From contig JAOUJR010000052.1 in NCBI GenBank assembly GCA_029883145.1, positions 1 to 8,945 of the forward strand: DNA of 8,945 nt, read 5' to 3'. Below, piece after piece: positions 5,396 to 8,945 of the stretch. Position numbers and translations under genes: made by a program. The first letter of the stretch is position 1, and every line of letters begins with the position of its first letter. The notes under the pieces are model-generated. The model saw only the letters and a list, made by a program, of their open reading frames with translations, did no database searches and was not told the DNA's origin. The DNA comes from Nitrospirota bacterium. GTDB taxonomy: Bacteria > Nitrospirota > Thermodesulfovibrionia > Thermodesulfovibrionales > SM23-35.

Positions 5396-8300
5396 TGAAA
5401 ATCCAATAGGGACAACCTTATAGAAATGCTTTAATAAACTATCAAAGGAATGTAATATTTCACCTGCCCTCGGACTTCCTGCGTATCTGTAATGATTTTC
5501 AATCAGAGACTTCAGATTCTGCATATCTTGTTCCTCTTCTAAACCAAGAGCTTTTACATTCGAATTATCAAGTCTGTTTTTTATTTTATCGTTTTCGTCA
5601 AATATATAAATCACACCACCGGTCATTCCAGCACCCACATTGTATCCCACTTTGCCGAGCACAACCACAGTCCCCCTTGTCATATATTCACAAAGATGGT
5701 GGCCTGCACCTTCTACTACCGCGGTAGCTCCACTGTTTCTGACTGCAAACCTCTCTCCGGCCCTTCCTGCTCCATAGAACTCTCCACCTGTTGCACCATA
5801 AAGCACTGTATTTCCCATGATTACATGTTTGTGAGTTTCCTTAATATCTGAAGGTCTTATAATAATTCTCCCGCCGAACATACCTTTTCCCACATAATCA
5901 TTTGCATCACCAATTAATCTAAGTGACAATCCTTTATGATTGAATGCGCCGAAGCTCTGGCCTGCTGTACCTCTGAAAGTTAATTTTATTGTATCTGGAG
6001 GGAGCCCTTCATCTTTGTAACGGTGAGATATATGATAGTTAAGTTTTATCGGAATGCTCCTGTGTATGTTTCTAATCTCATATTCTTTTTCAACAGACTC
6101 TGCACTTTGAATATACGGCAATAAGTCGTTTAAAAGTTTATCATTCATTGATAAAACAGGATTATCGTTCTTTTCTATTGTGCATCTTCTTGGTTGTCCT
6201 TTAGGGTATCCATTAAAAAGCTTGTTGAGTTTAATCCTTCTTGCACCTTTGTTGCCTTCAGGCAAGACCTCGGTCAGTAGCTCTGTCCTGCCTATTATCT
6301 CGTCAAGTCTCCCATAACCCATCTCAGTAAGTATTTCTCTAACCTCTTGAGCAACAGCCTTGAAGTATGACATCACCCCTTCAACCTTTCCTCTAAATTT
6401 TTCCCTGAGTCTCTCGTCCTGAGTTGCAATTCCTGTAGGACATGTATTCAGATGGCACTGTCGTGCCATTATACAACCGGTTGCAATCATTGTGGCAGTG
6501 CCGAACCCGAACTCTTCAGCACCTATTAAGGCTGCAATGATAATATCCTTACCTGTTCTGAGTCCTCCATCAACTCTCACTCTTACTTTATGCCTCAATC
6601 CGTTTTCCATCAAAACTCTCTGAGTCTCTGCAAGCCCTGTTTCCCAGTAGTTGCCCGCATTTTTAATCGAGCTGAGCGGCGATGCACCTGTGCCACCTTC
6701 ACAACCGCTTATCTGAACGATATCTCCATATGCCTTTGCAACACCTGAAGCCACAGTGCCAACTCCTGTTTCTGAGACAAGTTTCACGCAGATCTTTGCA
6801 TCAGGATTTGCCTCTTTGAGGTCGTTTATCAATTGTGCAAGGTCTTCAATGGAATAAATATCATGATGCGGCGCAGGTGATATAAGGATACTATTCGGCC
6901 TGCAGTGCCTGAGCATGGCAATATATTCTGTAACTTTATTTGCGGGAAGATGACCGCCTTCCCCTGGTTTTGCCCCCTGTGCAATCTTTATCTCAAGATC
7001 GGTTGCGGATGCCAGATACACCGGAGTCACACCGAATCTTCCGGAGGCTATCTGCTTTATGGCGCTGTTCTTTATGGTTTCGTACCGTACAGGATCTTCA
7101 CCACCTTCACCACTATTACTTTTGATACCCAGCCTGTTACAGGCCTCTGCAATGGTTTCATGTGCCTCAGGAGAAAGAGCTCCCACTGACATGGCTCCAG
7201 AAAAGAATCGTTTAAGGATATGTTCCTCTGATTCAACTTCCTCTAAAGTAATAGGTTTGCCTGTTTTATATCCAAGTAAATGTCTTATAAATACAGGACG
7301 CTCATTGGCTATTCTGGAGAACTCCTTATATGTTTTATAATCACCATCTCTGATGAATTTGCTTAAGGCTACAACAGAAGAAACAGACCATGCATGCCAT
7401 TCCCCTTCTTTTCTGTGCCTTAAATGACCACCATAATCAAGGGATGGCTCTGTTGCGTCAAAACCTAAAACATGTCTCTTTAAAAGGGACTCTTCTATCT
7501 CAGCCATGCCATCTGACTCTATACTCACAGGTGTCCCAGTAAAATATTCATCCACAAAATCCTTATTGAGACACACTGTATCGAATAACTGAGCGCCATA
7601 ATATGAATTCAGAGTGGAAATCCCCATCCGTGCAATTACATTGAGAAGTCCGTCCTCTATGGCTTTTTTATAGTTGAGAACAGCTATTTCATAAGGGACA
7701 TCCAATGCTCCTTTATCACACATCTCCTTAATAGTCTGGAACACGAGATAAGGGTAAATTGCTGAGGCGCCATAACCAATGAGGCAGGCCATATGATGAA
7801 TGTCCCTTGCCTCTCCTGTTTCCATAATTAAACTCACTCTGTTGGCAATACCTTCTCTCTGAAGTGTCTTAAAAGATGCCGAGACTGCAAGAAGACCGGG
7901 TATTGCTCCTCTCTCTTTTGTAATATCAATGTCAGAAAGGAGTATAATCTCTGCACCATTTTTAACAGACGTGACAACTTTTTTCTGAAGTTCCCTGACC
8001 GCAATGGGAAGGAGAGAGTTCGAATTGGCTTTAGGAAAGGTTATAGGTATCCTTTCAATTTTAAAAATCTTTTGTTCCTCAATCTCCTTAATAGTACTCT
8101 CAAGGAGTAATGGCGAATCTATCTGAAGCCTTCGGGCATGCTCAGGTGTTTCCATCAAAAAGTTCCTCTTATACCCGATATTCATCTTCAGAGATGTAAC
8201 CATCCTTTCCCGTATCGGATCAATAGGAGGATTAGTCGTCTGGGAAAACCTCTGCTTAAAATATCTAAAAAGGAGTTGAGGTTTCTCAGAGAGTGGAGGG

Positions 8301-8945
8301 AGTGGTGTATCATCACCCATCGAATACGTCATCTCCTTTGCTTTTCCTGTCATGACTTTAATCGAAGTCTGAATCTCTTCAGATGTGTAGCCGAAGGCAA
8401 TTTGTCTTCTCATTATTTCAGGATGGGGCTCGGAAATCGTCCCGTCTCCCTTTTTCAATCTAAGGAGATAGTTATCTATCCATTCTTGATACGGTTTCTG
8501 TTTTGCAAGTTCTCTTAATATCTCATCAGTGTATCTTAGCTTTCCTCTCTTAAAATCTATAGAGACAGTCTCACCAGGACCCAGTCTCCCTTTTTCCTTT
8601 ATCGTTTTCTCTTTAAGGTTCACCACGCCTATCTCTGAGCCTAAAATGAGAATCCCATCCTCAGTGAATAAATATCTCAATGGTCTGAGACCATTTCTGT
8701 CAAGGTGTGCACCTATTGTGTCGCCATCTGTGAAGACTAAGGCAGCAGGGCCATCCCATGGTTTCATAAGAAAGGATTGATATTCAAAAAAAGCTTCCAC
8801 ATTACCGCGATGCCCTTCAGTAGAAAAATCACAGCATTCCCAGGCAGGAGGTATACACATATTAATAGCATGCTCCGGGGAAAAACCTGAAAGTATAAGG
8901 AGCTCAATTATTCTATCCAGAGATGCCGAATCACTCTCTTCAGGG
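5387..8945 (-). CDS. gltB: Glutamate synthase large chain (GltB), N-terminus cut off by window edge
   Basis: The frame stays open to the right edge, giving 1185 visible residues of a protein normally near 1500, so about 300 residues including the catalytic N-terminal cysteine of the glutaminase domain are missing. The fragment begins within that domain (SDSASLDRIIELL), passes PWDGPAALVFTDG and RNGLRPLRY, then the central domain, the FMN-binding synthase domain and the C-terminal GXGXG beta-helix. In the synthase domain GEGGEDPVRY, GGHLPANKV and GCEGGTGASPLSS are intact, and the [3Fe-4S] cysteines appear as C-X5-C-X4-C (codons at 6475-6473, 6457-6455 and 6442-6440). The C-terminal domain has GATGGEFYGAGRAGERFAVRNSG cut here as GATGGEFYGAGRAG. 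The enzyme makes two glutamates from glutamine and 2-oxoglutarate, with electrons from a small subunit (GltD) or ferredoxin; no gltD lies between it and the next gene. Its last residues (KVVPIGFSLI) diverge from the usual KVxPxxY ending. The internal ATG at 8860 is not the start. Confidence 0.95.
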   Translation of the reverse strand, partial: PEESDSASLDRIIELLILSGFSPEHAINMCIPPAWECCDFSTEGHRGNVEAFFEYQSFLMKPWDGPAALVFTDGDTIGAHLDRNGLRPLRYLFTEDGILILGSEIGVVNLKEKTIKEKGRLGPGETVSIDFKRGKLRYTDEILRELAKQKPYQEWIDNYLLRLKKGDGTISEPHPEIMRRQIAFGYTSEEIQTSIKVMTGKAKEMTYSMGDDTPLPPLSEKPQLLFRYFKQRFSQTTNPPIDPIRERMVTSLKMNIGYKRNFLMETPEHARRLQIDSPLLLESTIKEIEEQKIFKIERIPITFPKANSNSLLPIAVRELQKKVVTSVKNGAEIILLSDIDITKERGAIPGLLAVSASFKTLQREGIANRVSLIMETGEARDIHHMACLIGYGASAIYPYLVFQTIKEMCDKGALDVPYEIAVLNYKKAIEDGLLNVIARMGISTLNSYYGAQLFDTVCLNKDFVDEYFTGTPVSIESDGMAEIEESLLKRHVLGFDATEPSLDYGGHLRHRKEGEWHAWSVSSVVALSKFIRDGDYKTYKEFSRIANERPVFIRHLLGYKTGKPITLEEVESEEHILKRFFSGAMSVGALSPEAHETIAEACNRLGIKSNSGEGGEDPVRYETIKNSAIKQIASGRFGVTPVYLASATDLEIKIAQGAKPGEGGHLPANKVTEYIAMLRHCRPNSILISPAPHHDIYSIEDLAQLINDLKEANPDAKICVKLVSETGVGTVASGVAKAYGDIVQISGCEGGTGASPLSSIKNAGNYWETGLAETQRVLMENGLRHKVRVRVDGGLRTGKDIIIAALIGAEEFGFGTATMIATGCIMARQCHLNTCPTGIATQDERLREKFRGKVEGVMSYFKAVAQEVREILTEMGYGRLDEIIGRTELLTEVLPEGNKGARRIKLNKLFNGYPKGQPRRCTIEKNDNPVLSMNDKLLNDLLPYIQSAESVEKEYEIRNIHRSIPIKLNYHISHRYKDEGLPPDTIKLTFRGTAGQSFGAFNHKGLSLRLIGDANDYVGKGMFGGRIIIRPSDIKETHKHVIMGNTVLYGATGGEFYGAGRAGERFAVRNSGATAVVEGAGHHLCEYMTRGTVVVLGKVGYNVGAGMTGGVIYIFDENDKIKNRLDNSNVKALGLEEEQDMQNLKSLIENHYRYAGSPRAGEILHSFDSLLKHFYKVVPIGFSLI

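Noticed and set aside
6905..7340. Plus-strand open frames across gltB and the other genes
   Set aside because: All lie opposite strongly conserved coding sequence, show no family features and are explained as antisense shadows of the minus-strand genes.
8778..8860. An apparent gltB start at ATG 8860
   Set aside because: Twenty-eight further codons upstream to the window edge are in frame, free of stops and match the glutaminase domain (for example SDSASLD and GFSPEHAIN), so the gene continues beyond the window.
1..8945. CRISPR arrays, tRNA or rRNA genes, tandem repeats, integrase or transposase genes
   Set aside because: None seen on either strand; the genes are close-packed housekeeping and transport genes.

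Overview
The window is a compact bacterial chromosomal segment, roughly 40% G+C by eye, in which every recognisable gene lies on the minus strand. Transcription therefore runs from right (8945) to left (1). Gene content is a ferredoxin-type glutamate synthase large chain, an outer-membrane beta-barrel, an ECF nickel/cobalt importer with a CbiM-PDGLE fusion, a DUF401 membrane protein and a DUF47/PhoU-like protein. With the double membrane implied by the barrel, this suggests an anaerobic or microaerophilic Gram-negative such as a Nitrospirota or Desulfobacterota member. That placement is an impression from protein style, not a demonstrated assignment.

Layout, in order of transcription. (1) 8945-5387: gltB, lacking its N-terminus because the window ends inside it. 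(2) 5386-5270: a 117-bp gap holding a candidate promoter, a strong intrinsic-terminator hairpin and a mutually exclusive downstream hairpin next to the next gene's ribosome binding site. (3) 5269-1923: a tightly packed operon of outer-membrane protein, cbiMN fusion, cbiQ and cbiO. The last three overlap by ATGA junctions, and the barrel gene's stop codon merges into the cbiMN ribosome binding site. (4) 1922-1712: a gap dominated by a 150-bp near-palindromic element with about 30-bp terminal inverted repeats and TA ends, a candidate MITE. (5) 1711-521: a DUF401 integral membrane protein. (6) 520-432: a gap with a plausible sigma-70 promoter. (7) 431-1: a DUF47 (PhoU-like) gene starting with TTG and running off the left edge.

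How the genes work together: CbiMN (substrate-specific component plus PDGLE accessory part), CbiQ (transmembrane coupling protein) and CbiO (ATPase) form a complete group I ECF importer for Ni2+ or Co2+ across the inner membrane. The co-transcribed barrel protein is a candidate outer-membrane entry route for the same metal. GltB is the large chain of glutamate synthase (GOGAT) and has no obvious functional link to the metal operon beyond position. DUF401 and DUF47 may form a separate transporter/regulator neighbourhood, but their substrates cannot be read from sequence.

The genes belong to known families. The least-explained parts are the leader of the metal operon (5270-5395), the pairing of an outer-membrane barrel with an ECF metal importer, and the palindromic element at 1752-1901.
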